Notes: a model not told the origin generated them from the sequence alone. A stretch of DNA of 64,000 nt from Brachypterus glaber (GCA_958510825.1 OY294048.1:23586674-23650673), one strand, 5' to 3'; numbered from the stretch's first letter, positions 22,850-35,900 are shown. Numbers and translations: made by a program.

Positions 22850-25570
22850 TTTTTAATACATTTTTAAGTTTAAATTCTTTTGATGTTTTGTGTATAAGCG
22901 AGCACTGGCTCACACCCACAGAGGTATCAGCTCTTAAATTGAGTAACTGGAACACTGCTGCTGTATATGCTCGACCCACCTCCATTCATGGAGGAGTTTG
23001 ATCCTGTCTAAAGACTCGTCTTATAATAAATTAAGTTTTGTTGAAAATTTAAGTATTGAAAACCATTGCGAAATTACTGGTATACATTTTACGGAAAAAA
23101 ATGTTGTCATAATTTGCGTATATCGTATACCTGATGAAAATTTTCAGTGTTTTATTGAAGTAATTGAAAAAACTTTAGATAATAATAATAATAATAAAAT
23201 AATATTTATTCGTCCACAAGAAACTAAATACAGTTTATGGAGGGACACCTCTAATTAATAGCTTAAATATTTCACATTAGGTTTGATCATTTGTTTTCTT
23301 CTTGTTTTAAGAAAATTATAATATGCGGTGATTTTAATCCTCCTTTTAATTTTCCAGATGCTAGGACAAACAAATTTCTTGATATGAGAACATATGGCTA
23401 TGAAAAAACCATTACAGACCCAACACGTGGAGCTAATTGCCTGGATAATATTTTTGTAAATTTTCCACTGGAGGAGTGCTTGAGTAGAGTTTTACCCATG
23501 GAATTTTCGGACCACTTTGCTTTAACTATAAATTTTGAAATTCCTAAAATAGGTAAAAATATTTGTAAAAAACTGTTCAGACCTATCACTAAAAGGGGTC
23601 TGAATAGTTTTCATAACATACTAGAACAACTTAATGGGGGGTTTTTGGGGGGTCCAAAGTAAATAATTCTTGCGAAACATTTATTGACAACCTTACTGAT
23701 GCTTTCAAATTATCTTTTCCTGATTAACGTTAGCAGTGGAAGGAAGCGTGAAACGGAGATCAGGTGGTTTACACCCGAGATCGAAAACATGCGGAACACT
23801 TTAAAATTTGTAAATGAGCTATATAACATACATAAAACAAACAATTTAAAATTATTTAGAAATAGATATCGTACCAGGTACAATTATGCTATAAGGAAAG
23901 CAAAGCGTGAAGCTAACGATTTATTTTTAAAAAATGCTAAAAATTTTTCTCAATCCACCTGGAGTCTCACAAATGAAAAACGTAACTTAAGTAAAAATTC
24001 TAAAAACATATCGATAGATCCAAATACCTTCAATAACTTCTTTTCATCTATTCCCCTTGAACTCAAAAAAAATATACCGGTCTGATCAAGATCCGATTGA
24101 TTTAATGAACATTAAACCACCTGAATCCAGTTTCACGCTCACGGAGGTTTTTTTCATTGAGGTCAGGGATATTATTTTGGGTTTTAAAAACAGTAAAGTA
24201 AAAGATATATATGGTCTTTCAGTACGGTTGCTAAAAAAAATGTAGACAGCCTCACTGCACCCATCACTAAGCTTGTCAATGAGTGTTTTAAGCAGGGGGT
24301 TTTTCCGGACTCGTTAAAGATTGCAAAGGTTGTTCCACTTTTTAAGAAAGGAGATAGGGAAGAGGTTTCGAATTATCGACCTATTTCCTTGTTGCCAGTA
24401 GTTTCTAAGGTGGTCGAAAAAGCACTTTATAAACGAATTTTAAGTTTTTTTGAAGAAAACAATTTATTTTCCGACAAGCAATTCGGCTTTCGGAAAAAGA
24501 AAAATACAACCAATGCAATAGCTGAATTTGTTACGCTTGTTACTAAAAAGTTTTGAGGAGGGTCATTTCTCATTATCCTCGCTTCTAGACCTAACAAAAG
24601 CGTTAAACTGCGTTGACCATCCCACTCTACTAAAAAAATTGAAAAAATATAATTTTAGTCATCTTGCTTTAAAATTTATCGAGTCTTATCTGTCAAACCG
24701 AACTCAATTTGTAGAAGTAAACGGAAAAATGTCAGGAGAAAGAGTTATCAATATAGGCGTCCCACAAGGGTCAATATTAGGGCCATTATTCTTCTTAATA
24801 TATATAAATGATTTTATTAATTGCCTTCCTTTTGCGGACTGTATTCATTTTGCTGACGATACGACAATTACAGTTAAGGGTGAAAATCTTTTTCAGGATG
24901 AAGTGGGCTGCTTTGGCGCAGTCGATCGCTTCAAACTGGTTTGCGGCGAATGGCCTGTCACTGAATGAATCAAAGACCGAGAAAATGCTGTTCACGCTAA
25001 GAAATAGAGAAGGTTTTGAGGGAGCCTCTAGTGTAAGATTCTTAGGGATACGGCGTAATTGTTTGGGGGGATTGTTCATCCAGTGATAGGGTATTCGCCA
25101 TGCAAAGAAGAGCTGTAAGAATACTTGGGGGTCTGGGATACAGGGATGAGTGCAGGGAGAAATTTATTGAACTGAAAATTCTAACAATTCCTTCTCTCTT
25201 TATTTATAACTGTCTTCTGCATGCCTATTCTGTCCAGTTTAATAACAATATCTCTAGAGGTGAAGATATACACAGGTATGACTCTCGTTCAAAAGGTGAT
25301 ATTCGTCAGAAATTTCTTAGGCTTTCAAAGTCACAAAATGGTCTGAACTACTATGGCTTCAAGTTTTTTAATAAACTTCCTCCTTCTCATCGCTCTCTTC
25401 CAGTGGCAACTATCATTAAAGGTTTTTTAATATCGAATGCTTTTTTTTCAATAGAAGAATTTTTGAATTTTAATGTTAACTCTACTCTCTCTGGGTAATT
25501 TTAATTTTATTTTATCAGTATGCATTTCTGCTTGGTTTTCAATGCTGGAGTTTTCAATAAAAAGTGTATG

Positions 25571-25600
<30 letters not shown>
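22850..25600 (+). pseudogene. LINE family B copy 1: endonuclease and reverse transcriptase, 5'-truncated and broken
   Basis: A CR1/Jockey-group ORF2 in several frames. Endonuclease: VLCISEHWLTP (about 22890), IICGDFN (23316), LDNIFVNF and FSDHFALT (about 23510). Linker: STWSLTNEKRN. RT: NYRPISLLPVVSKV (about 24370), QFGFRKKKNTTNA (24480), a frameshift near 24540, then LLDLTKALNCVDH (Asp after the Ala-Phe position replaced by Asn), GVPQGSILGPLFF and catalytic HFADDTT (about 24850). Next to RFLG near 25050 about 70 codons present in the copy at 46960-50813 are deleted. The end region AVRILGGLGYRDECR and a C-terminal frame stop at 25498. The 3' UTR ends near a TA-repeat at 25568-25602. Confidence 0.87.
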
Positions 25601-25602
<2 letters not shown>

Positions 25603-25950
25603 TTTTTTTTTTTTTTCTGTCATATACACGCCCAAATCGTATAATTGACGTCAATCAGACACCCAAATTTACGTTGTGACGCCCGACTTTGGGCGTCAGT
25701 CCGTTTAATGCGCGCAATCGACTTCTCTGGATGGTTAGAGTGTAGTACAGGTCCTAACAAAAAATATTTTTTGGCGTCACTTTGATGGGTGTTTATCTAG
25801 CTAGATACAAAAGGGGTTCGTTCAAGTGGCCACCAGGTGGCGCTGTTGCAGCAAATGTATAATACACTTTACATAATACACGTTAAACTGACACCCAGTG
25901 TATCTTCACCGTTGTGACGCCCAAAATGTATAATACACGTCAAAGAGACG
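25568..25950. repeat. TA microsatellite followed by degenerate GACGCCCA-rich array
   Basis: After the TA and T runs, degenerate short units follow: CACGCCCAAAT...ATAATTGACGTCA, GACACCCAAATT, GACGCCCGACTTTGGGCGTC, TATAATACACTT, ACACCCAGTGTAT, GACGCCCAAAATGTATAATA and GAGACGCCCAAAA. A related block in inverse orientation (GTGGGCGTCAC, ACGTCAATTATAG) lies at 42540-42620, again beside a long TA repeat. No ORF. Confidence 0.6.
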
Positions 25951-27173
25951 CCCAAAAACTGGCAACAATGTATTTAAAAAATCATTTTGGCGAGAATAGC
26001 CAAATGTCATATTCAAGGACGTATTTCTATGACTTACGTATCATTAAAATAATTATTAATAGGAATGGTAATGTATACATTATGAAGATATATTTGTGTT
26101 TTATTTTGAAGTATGCATAGCTTAATGTAAATGAGAATATAAGAAAATACATTTGGTAAGTATATTTAAGAACATAACCTAAAATATATTTTTTTTTATA
26201 TTTTATTATATGGGATTACCACCAATAAAATTCTGTTTTCAGCCCTGAAGTAAGATCCATATGGACCAATACTGGTTTTAAAACAATGACCGTTTTTCAT
26301 TATTCAGCAAGTTTCCAAAATAAAAAATTTCTATATTTTAATAAAATGGGGAACCAAAAAGTAAGTAAAATATTAAATATATGAATTCATATCGGAAAGG
26401 ATATATTTATCTTAAAGTATTGCTTAGGTATAGCTATTTGAATAAAATTATAATTTTAGATTTGGTACCATTACGTAATGGGACAATTCTTTAAAAAAGA
26501 GACTTCACCAAGGGATAATTGTCAAATCAAAGTTATCTGCATGCTGACAAAAAATGAATAAGAAAACTGCAAAACATAAACCAAGACTGCTACACCAAAG
26601 AAACATTCCAGATCCAAAAAGTAAGTACATTATCAAATATGAATAAATTTGCTACAAATATTTGCCATCAGGCTTCCAATTTATTTTTTATAATTAAAGA
26701 TTACAGTAATAACATTATCTATTCTCTACTATTTTATAACTCACCTAAGGCATTCTACCATGCATACATAAGGTTTGTTCGAGCTACACTTTTCAGCCAA
26801 CCATATACTGTATTTGTTTTTCATATAACATATATTTATTTGTTTGGCTGAAAACCTATATAATTTTCGATTTTTTTATAAAATTTATCACAAATGCTAC
26901 GAGCTATAAACTTTAAATTTGCTAAAATTTAAAACGCAAATAAAAACCAATTATAGGCTCTTAAAGGTAAACATGATTGTTATCACCATTTTTGAGGTTG
27001 TATGCCAAATTTTAACTGCGTATAAGGGAAATTTGATTGACTCAAAAAGTGACAGCACATCCCAGTAAAAACCTATTAAAAACAATAGAATTCCTAAAGT
27101 TTCCTATTATGTTTTTTTTTTAAGTCAAGTATAATTGAAGTAAATTTAAAATTTTTCCTGGTAGGTTAACATT
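25951..27173. other. Non-coding AT-rich stretch with a degraded MITE
   Basis: Two short direct repeats (CAAAAAGTAAGTA at about 26353 and AAAAAGTAAGTACATTAT at about 26617) are seen. At 26771-26866 there is a decayed copy of the TA-flanked MITE family described at 39453 (AGGTTTGTTCG...TTGGCTGAAAACCTA). No gene was recognised. Confidence 0.55.
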
Positions 27174-27178
27174 TAAGT

Positions 27179-28768
27179 CACGGTGCCCAGGAACAAAGAT
27201 TTAGTTTGACTTTCGAATAACCCAATTTTTGTTTTATAGCATTGTTACATGCTGCCTTGGGTATCGTTTTTTATTTACGAAAAAACCCCGAATATAGAGT
27301 AGGGTGCTTCTTAAAATTCGAAAATTTGGCATTTTAACCGGCCACCCGGGTGGCACCCCTTATTTTATTTTTCCCTATAAAAAAATGCTTCAGACCAAAT
27401 TTTGCAAAATCTAAAAATTCCTAGAGGTCGCTACCAGCAAAAAAGTATTTTTTTTGTAAAATGCATATATTTTTTTAAAGAATATTGGAAATACATTTTA
27501 TGAATGGATAAATTTGTATTCAAATTAATCTAGGTTAGTTGCTTAACAAAAGTTATTGTCACAGGTGGCACGGGGGTTCACGTGGCCCTAGGCATCGAAA
27601 TATCAATTTAAAAACAAAATTTTTCCAGTTTTCACTATAAATCTTACGTTGGTCTCCTTCAAATATTTTTTTTTGTTGCTTCCCACCTATATCTAGCCGA
27701 AATTAAATTAAACAAAATAATAAAAGCAAATCAAAATATTGTTGATGCAGTATTGCAGTACGTATAATTTGTGGTCCAAATGTTAACCCTCCAATACCCG
27801 CACGCATCTGACATATGCAGGAGTTACAATTTTTAAGGTTTAGATCTAACGTTGACAAATAATATTCAAACATTTTTTTTTTAATTTTTTTTTTGAATTT
27901 TTTTTTTATTTATTTGGGGAATACAATATACTATTTACTGTGAATAATATATAATGGAATGCGTAGCATTACATATCTTCACGGCTTGTTTTATACATAA
28001 TATTTAAAAAAAAAACATTTTTTTGCTTAATGCATCTGAGAGGCTCAGTGCGAGTACTAACGTAAGTTTTTTGGTGAGGGTATTGGAGGGTTAAGTTAAT
28101 ATTTTAAGGTGCTCAAAAGTTATAAGGATCAGGGTAAATTTTAACACATTTTGGACCAATTTTCGCGCTGTAAAGATCAAAAATTGTTGTTAATATAAAA
28201 ATTTAATAGTATTTCAGCTAGATATAGTTGGGGAGCAATAAAAAAATATTTGAAGGATACCAAAATATAATTTATAAGTAAAATCTTGCAAGGAAAGTGA
28301 TAAATTTTTAAATTTTTTTTTGAAAACTGTTTTTTCGATATCTAGGGAGTGGGTTATGTGACCCCCCATGAGTCATGGGCCATGACCATGACTTTTATTA
28401 AACAACTAACCTGGATTATTTTAAACTCAAACTTATAAATTTATAATATGAATTTACAATAATTAATGTTTTTTTTTTGCTGGTAGCGACCTCAATGAAT
28501 TGTTCGATTTAGGCAAAACCTGGTCTGATCATTTGTTTATAGGAGAAAATAAGATGAGGCCGGCCCGTTAAAATTTCAAGTTTTCGCATTTTAAGAAGCA
28601 CTCTACTCTATTATTAAGTTTTTTTTTTTCGTAAATAAAAAACGATCGGCCCGATGGATTTTTTTTTAAATTTGGTAAAAGTGATACCCAAGCACCATGC
28701 AACAATGCTATAAAACAAAAATTGGGTTATTCGAAAGTCAAACTAAATCTTCATTCCCGGGCACCGTG
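27179..28768. mobile_element. Fold-back element with CACGGTG ends and 5-bp target duplication (Transib-like, non-autonomous)
   Basis: The left end CACGGTGCCCAGGAAC (27179) and right end CCCGGGCACCGTG (28768) are inverted repeats flanked by the direct repeat TAAGT (27174-27178 and 28769-28773). The two halves are imperfect reverse complements over their whole length, about 750 bp each, meeting near 27960. Matching pairs include GACTTTCGAATAACCCAATT / its complement at 28716-28740, TAGCGACCTC-type blocks at 27425 and 28485, and AACCCTCCAATACCCGCAC (27784) / 28070-28095. A 5-bp duplication and CACNRTG termini match the Transib superfamily, whose ends resemble V(D)J recombination-signal heptamers. 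No transposase is present. Confidence 0.75.
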
Positions 28769-28807
28769 TAAGTATACTTATAATTTATTGCAGGAAATAA
28801 AAATTAC

Positions 28808-28893
28808 AATTCCTTCATGCGGGTTCGAACCACACATTGCTGGCGTTGCGACATAAGTACATCAGTGCCTTAGACGTCTCAGCCATGTAAGAA
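28808..28893 (-). repeat. tRNA-like sequence (SINE head or tRNA pseudogene)
   Basis: On the minus strand an A box-like ATGGCTGAGACGTCTAAGGC and a B box GTGGTTCGAACCC are spaced as in a tRNA gene, and the ends can pair imperfectly as an acceptor stem. A normal anticodon stem is not formed, so it is not a functional tRNA. It resembles tRNA-Leu/Ser types most in the D arm. Confidence 0.6.
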
Positions 28894-29168
28894 TTAAAAA
28901 GTCTTTTGTTAAACGAAAACGTATTATGTATAAATATTTAAAGTTTTTTCTATAACTGAATCATATGTTATACAATTTTAATAATACATTTATACATTAT
29001 GAAGATTTAAAGAATTATTTAATTTTTCTAGTTTAAAATTAATAGGCTTGTATTTTTCGTATAAGAAGTTTTGTATTTTTTTATTATTTTAATTTGGGTA
29101 AAATAAATAAGATTAAAAAATGTTATATTTTATTATTTATTTTTTAAAAAATTAGGACCTGTCAAAAA

Positions 29169-29726
29169 TGACGTCACCTAATTTTAGACAAAAAAGACCC
29201 CCATAGTTTGGAGTGATCCCTCAGGTAGGGTGGGTCAAAACTGACCAAAAAACATTTCTTTTGAGAAATTTAAGTTGTTTCATATAAATTAATTATATGA
29301 AAACTTATTTTAGCTAGGCAAAACCAAGCTGTAAAATATAATAAAAAACTTAAAATTAACTAAAATATTTTTAGTTAAAAATGAGCCATTCCCTTAATAA
29401 TTATTTTTTTCAGTTTTTTACCATTATTTTAAAAATTGTTAGTTATCAAAAAAAAAATAAGACAAATTCGAAATCTGGATTAAAATATATTTTATTTTTT
29501 ATCTCAAAAATATTACGTAATGGCGAAAATTGGAGATCAAATTCCTAATCACCGTACACTAGAGTGCCTTTGTGACGTTTTCTGTCAAGAATAAATGCTG
29601 TCCTTGACACTATAAATGACATGTCAGACCCCATGAGAAGATGTCTTTTTGTCGACTAGTTCTATAGTGATATAACTAGTTGCACCCAAACTCAAAAAAA
29701 AATTAGAAACACCCTAGGTGACGTCA
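29169..29726. repeat. Candidate element bounded by a 12-bp inverted repeat, abutting the recombinase-gene stop codon
   Basis: TGACGTCACCTA at 29169-29180 recurs as TAGGTGACGTCA at 29715-29726. The right end lies only 3 bases from the stop codon of the gene on the minus strand (29730-29732), so this would form its 3' UTR. No flanking duplication is clear; the assignment as a transposon is tentative. Confidence 0.4.
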
Positions 29727-29729
29727 GTT

Positions 29730-29926
29730 TTAAACTGCACCATTCTTACAGGTATTAAATATAAAAGTTTTAATTTTTAACCATTTTATTCCACGAAACT
29801 CATCTTTATGGATGTCTAAAAAATGTTCACACTCCATTTTTTTCAGTGCCTTCTTACTTTTAATATTTTCTTTAAAATATGAAAGCATAATTTTTTTTTG
29901 ATTTTCTTCCCACTTTTGTCTAGGAG
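29730..29926 (-). CDS. Exon 11 (last) of the tyrosine-recombinase gene
   Basis: The acceptor is GTTTTTTTAG at 29928-29927. It encodes a lysine-rich module PRQKWEENQKKIMLSYF, then KKMECEHFLDIH and GIKWLKIKTFIFNTCKNGAV, and the stop. Short W...C...W..IK modules of this kind end many related proteins. The exon is separated from exon 10 by an 1132-bp intron that contains the 537-bp dispersed repeat at 30308-30844. Confidence 0.78.
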
Positions 29927-32900
29927 CTAAAAAAACAATAGTTAAAAAAAGTGAGAATATGTCAATAAAAAATAAACAGGTTCCATTTTTTTACATAATA
30001 GTTATTTATATACCAAGGGACTAAACTGGCCGTTTTAGTCCCGCTGCATGACTGAAACAGGAATGCAAGGGACTAAAACAGCCACGTTTAGTCCTGAGGT
30101 ATATACACAATTTTTTGCACGACCAAACATAATTTTTACTTAATTAAAATTAAAAACCATGCGACTAAAGTCAGGTGTTTTATTTTCGTTTGGACTTTTA
30201 TCAAGATACCTGTGAATTGCGAAGTCAGTTTCAATGCTATCGCGATTTCAATTGTTTTTTAATATAGTTGACACAAATGTCAGTTCGAAAAAATGGACGA
30301 AGACGATGGGTAATTCCAGCAAATCGTGACATGGCTGGCTTGAAATAAAATACAGATTATTATTAGCATTTATAGCCATAATGGTAGCTTATAAAATGAA
30401 TTTTCTGGAAGTATCAATTTCATAGTCATCAAGGTGGCTGTTTCTTAAATAAGGATAGTTTTATTTAGCGGTACGTGGTACTTGGACAATTCACTTCGTA
30501 TTTAGCGTCATTTAACAGCGCAAAAACTGTGGTTTAAACTGTTTTTTTGTAACTAACTATTTTTCTATTATAGATTATTTTGTATACTGTCGTTTACTAT
30601 AAATTATAGGCTGTAAGTAAACGATTTATTATTTTTTTCCTTAAAATATTAAAAATCATCAACAAATTGTAACGTAAGCAACAAAAAAGTATATTTTTTG
30701 TTTTTTGACTTTATTTTTTACTTAATACTCTTCTATTTTTAGATTATCTTAATTTAGTATAATTTTTACCTAATTATGTAATTATTTTGTTTTCTTTAAT
30801 TTTTTATTGTATAAAAAAAAGTACTAACTTTGTAACGTAAGCAAGGTTGCCGTGATTTTTTTCCCTTGGGAGAAAAAAGGCAAGTTTAGTCCCACAAATG
30901 AAAGCGTAAAATTAAGTTTTAGTCTTGGTTGTGCAAAAAATTTTTTATGGCACAGCACATGTGCTGTGCTAAAATCCATTACTGCCCAAATGAAAAAAAG
31001 TGAAAAAGTTAGGACTAATGCGGGTAGTAGAAAATCACTAAAAATTTTTACAATATACCTGATTGTTTCTGAACACTGGAATTTTCCTCTTCGAAATGAA
31101 AGTGATCACTTTCACTGGGGTCGTCATTATTATTTTCATTATATCTTCTGTCATCATGTATGTCTTCTTCATTATGCTCCTCAATTGTATCCATGTCAAT
31201 ATCAATTTCTTCAAGTGATTTGTTTTTAAAGCTTGAAGCATTTCCTGATTCCATCAATTGCAAAATTTTCGATACTTTGGCAACTTGGTAGACATCTTGA
31301 GGAAGCCTAAAAATGTAATATATTTTTAATTGTAACAAAAGGTATAATTATTATCTCGTAATATTTAAGATGTTTTTGGCCTTTCACAAAAAAAAACTTT
31401 TTAATACAATACTTAAATCTAAACACTTATGGCCCAAACTTTTAACGATTATAAACGCGAAATATTTTTTAACGCGAGGTAACTTTGTCGCAAACCTTTT
31501 CCGCTTAATTAACTTACTTGTAGAACTGTTCATGGGTTTTTGACGTGTGCCCCATAAACTTCGAAAACTGTTCAATTTCATTACTTTTTAAACTCAGGAC
31601 TTGTGTTACAGTTACTATGTGTTTTCTTAGCCTATTTGATGTTAATAACTCCGGATGTTTAGCGCCACAGTCTCTGGCATATTTTCGTAGGGCCACACAT
31701 CCATCAACCCATTGACTTGAAAATGGGTAAGAAAAAAAATAAGTATTATTTTCATCATACCATGAATTCTTTGTGGTTCTTACATTATGAATCATACTAT
31801 AGTATTTCTGCAAATTTTTGGGAATTAGTATACTAACAGCTCTGCTTCCTTTGCCTATAGATGAAATTCTTTTATAATTCTTTGTTAACATCTTTTCATT
31901 TTCTGTTAAAGACTCAAGAAATTCGTTTTGAATTATGTTTGAACTATTTGTTTCATATGATTTTATATCTAGATATTGAATATCCCCTACCCTTTTTCTG
32001 TTATGCAGTATTGTAGAACAGAGTGTAGTTTCTAATAAAATCCGGAATGCATTTAGTTCTTTTGAAATACAGAGTTTTTGATATGCCTCCTCTGCTACTT
32101 TTTCGACATGATTTTTCATTTTGATTACGTCTTCAGTTATAGGTAACAGTTTAGGTTTAAAGCTGATTTTTCATTTAAATCTTTTAAGGCTAAGCTACTA
32201 ATTTCTACCCTCCATTCTGAATCGATAAGATTTTTGAAACGAACTAAGTGTTTTAACTTCGCTTCTATATCCAAAGTGGCTATTTTCTTTCGTTCTATTA
32301 ATTTTATAGCTAATGAGGTTATTTGTTTCAATGTAGTTCCAAAATGAAGTGCTAAAGACCCAGCTCCAAAAGATTTAGTTTCATTGTCATATTTCGACAT
32401 GTTTTTGACAGCTTCTATAACGTTGTCAAAATTCTCCGGTGATAATACAGATAGGATATCTGAATAGTTACCTAATTTTTTTATTTCCAAAAGAAACCGG
32501 CTGCATTCCCTTATTCGGTTTGAAATATGGTATACTTTTCTCTTGTTTTTTGAACATTTTAATAAATCTTCTGCATAGTAGATAATTATTAAATCGTTTA
32601 TGGCTGTTTCTGTAATATTATCAGGCTGCATTTTCTTGAATATTTTTTGTTTTGCTTCTAATTTATTTAATAACTCGCCATAGGTTTTTTGGCCAGCTCT
32701 ATATATTATTGACTCGCACAGTGGTCGACTTTCATCTTTTCTGTTTGCCTTATTAGCAAAACAACGATTAATATGCCGGCAAAGGTACATTTTTTTAAAA
32801 AATCCTTTGCAATGTAAACATATTGCATAATCTGTTTCTTCTACATTTTTTGCAGTCATCTTTTTAGGGATAATCTGTCCATTTAATGCATTGTCCATAT

Positions 32901-35900
32901 TACCTTCATTTCTTAATAGGGCAATACATTCCTTTCTTTCTTTACTTTTCACCTTATATGATAACAGTTCCTTAACTAGTCGCTCATTTGAATGATTTCT
33001 TTGCAAGTGTCTCACAAAATGACTATTGTTAATTTGATTTTCACAAAACTTGCATACACAGAATTTACTATTTTTGTAATCTACCTTTCTTGCACTATCT
33101 TCTTTATTAGTTGAACATTGATCCTAAAAAAATAAAAATGTAAAAAATAAAAAAAGGTTTTGTTTAAGAGCTCTCTGGGGGGGGGGATAAAATAAATACA
33201 CTTTTATTAATAAAATAATAAAATTATATTAATCGTTTTTTGCTGTTTTTGACATTTACCGTTTATTGGAAAAATAAAAACATAAAAAAGGCTTTGTTTA
33301 AGAGTTTTCCGGGGGTCAATATAATAAATAATTATTAAAATAATAAAATTATTTTAATCGTTTTTGCTGTTTTTGACATTTACCGTTAATTAGAAAAGGT
33401 TGCGATAAAGACAAAAAAATTGGGATTGTTTTTGGTAATAATTGAGCGGTAAAAGGGCCAAAAATTAAAAAAAATTGGGGGATGATCATAATATGTGTAC
33501 TACATACCTTATTAATTAAGTGATTTTCCTCAGGTAATTTATAAAAATCATTTAATTTTTTTAGCATATCGTCATTAAAAAAGTATTCTTTATTAGTTGA
33601 ACATTGATCCTAAAAAAATAAAAATGTAAAAAATAAAAAAAGGTTTTGTTTAAGAGCTCTCTGGGGGGGGGGGATAAAATAAATACACTTTTATTAATAA
33701 AATAATAAAATTATATTAATCGTTTTTTGCTGTTTTTGACATTTACCGTTTATTGGAAAAATAAAAACATAAAAAAGGCTTTGTTTAAGAGTTTTCCGGG
33801 GGTCAATATAATAAATAATTATTAAAATAATAAAATTATTTTAATCGTTTTTGCTGTTTTTGACATTTACCGTTAATTAGAAAAGGTTGCGATAAAGACA
33901 AAAAAATTGGGATTGTTTTTGGTAATAATTGAGCGGTAAAAGGGCCAAAAATTAAAAAAAATTGGGGGATGATCATAATATGTGTACTACATACCTTATT
34001 AATTAAGTGATTTTCCTCAGGTAATTTATAAAAATCATTTAATTTTTTTAGCATATCGTCATTAAAAAAGTATTCTTCCTAAAAATTACAGTATTATTTT
34101 CGAAATGACTGTTCTGAGGATATTAATCTTAATTTATCGCAGACAGTAAGTTAATTTATTTAGCTCATAATTACAAATACTAGTTATTTTTAATAAATAT
34201 ACAAATAAACTATAAAAAGCAATTTGCATTCCAGAATTAAAAACTACTAAAGTCAAGGTTATGTGGTTTTCTATTCATCGAAAAAAAGTGACAAAATTAG
34301 TATTTGATGGATACTGATATAGTAGGATTAATTTGGATGCGTTATTTTGCGAGCTATATTTTTTTACTTACATCATTAGAACTTTTTAACTCAAATAGAT
34401 AAATACCCCAGTCAGCACAGGGCTGTCCTTAGGATATCCTTATAGGATATATGGGATATCCTTAGGATATCCCAGGCTAGCCTAAGGGTATCCTGGGGCT
34501 AGCCGGTGGTGCAAAAAAAAACATTTTCAACCCTATTTTAAACCGAAAAAAAATTGTGTAAGAAAATTAAAAAATATATAGTTAAATGGAGAATTTTATA
34601 AGCTTTAAAATGATGTATCACACGACCCCCCTTTCTATTTAAAAAAATGTCCCCCATGCCCCCCTGCCCACATTTTAAGAGCTAAGTAAATCAAATATAT
34701 GCCAAAAGATAGTTTAAGTTATCTTATTTAAGAGTTCTAAATTTGAAGTCGATATCTTAACTCGTTCAAAAGTTAAGAGGGGAGGGGATTACTTTTGTAC
34801 CGCTCTGTATGTATATACCCACCTTTAAATTATTGTTAAATTCGTGATTGAGATTACAATCATATTTAGAATAAATAACCTCCTCCTCTTTGTAATTTAC
34901 GAAATCTTTATTATTTTTACTAATTGGGCTTGGTAAATCATTCTAAAAAATAAAAAACTGTAAGGAACACTGTAAAAGTATGACCTATTTGCATTTATCA
35001 ATAACAGCCACACAAAAAAAAATAATTTCAGTATCCAGATACTAGACCAACGCATTTTTATATTATCGGGGTCGCTGAAACTGAATCTGACCTCAGAATT
35101 GCTCCATCAGATCACAATTTTTTTCTACACTTAAAAACATCTGAATATAAGGAAATTTCGCACTTTTTTAAGTGTAGAAAAAAAATGTGACATGATGGAG
35201 TAATTCTAAGGTCAGATTCGGTTTCTGCGACCCCGAAAATATAAAAATGTGTTAGTCTAGCCCCGGGCACATGATTTTTTTTTATTTTTTTTGGTTGGTT
35301 GTGCAGTGCACAGTGTGCACAGCACCCAAAAAATAATTTCATGTGCCATAGCAACCAACGCATTTTATTATTTTCGGGGTCGTTGAAACCGAATCTGACC
35401 TCAGAATTGCTCCAACAGGTCACAATTTTTTTCTACACTTAAAAACATCTAAATTTAAGGAATTTTCGGAACATTTTTTTAAGTATAAAAAAATGTGATC
35501 TGATGGAGCAATTCTGAGGTCAGATTCGGTGTCAGCGACCCCGAAAATATAAAAGTGCGTTGGTCTAGCCCCTGGCAAATGATTTTTTTTTGATTTTTTT
35601 TTTGGTTGAAAAAAATATATATTTTATTTATTAAGCAAATTGTTTTGAAATTTATAACAATGTGGTTATTAATGCCTATAACTTGATTATTTTTTGCTAA
35701 TCTGAAATCCTTACATATTTTAATCCATTTTTTTTATTTATTTTTTTATTGAACTCGGTTCTTTTTTAATTTGAAATTTATTAACCAGATCTAGATTTAC
35801 AGGATTTTTGCGGGAAATCTAATACACCCAGAAAAATATTTTCCTAGCCCTAGTATAATTTAGGGTTAATTTAAAGAAAAAATAAAAATATATTACCTGT

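Noticed and set aside
30852..31229. 125-codon plus ORF
   Set aside because: Antisense to exon 10 and the adjacent intron of the recombinase gene; no motif.
33349..34054. Two identical 72-codon minus ORFs
   Set aside because: They read through a splice donor into intron sequence; only the first part (MLKKLNDFYKLPEENHLINK) is exon, present twice because of the tandem duplication.
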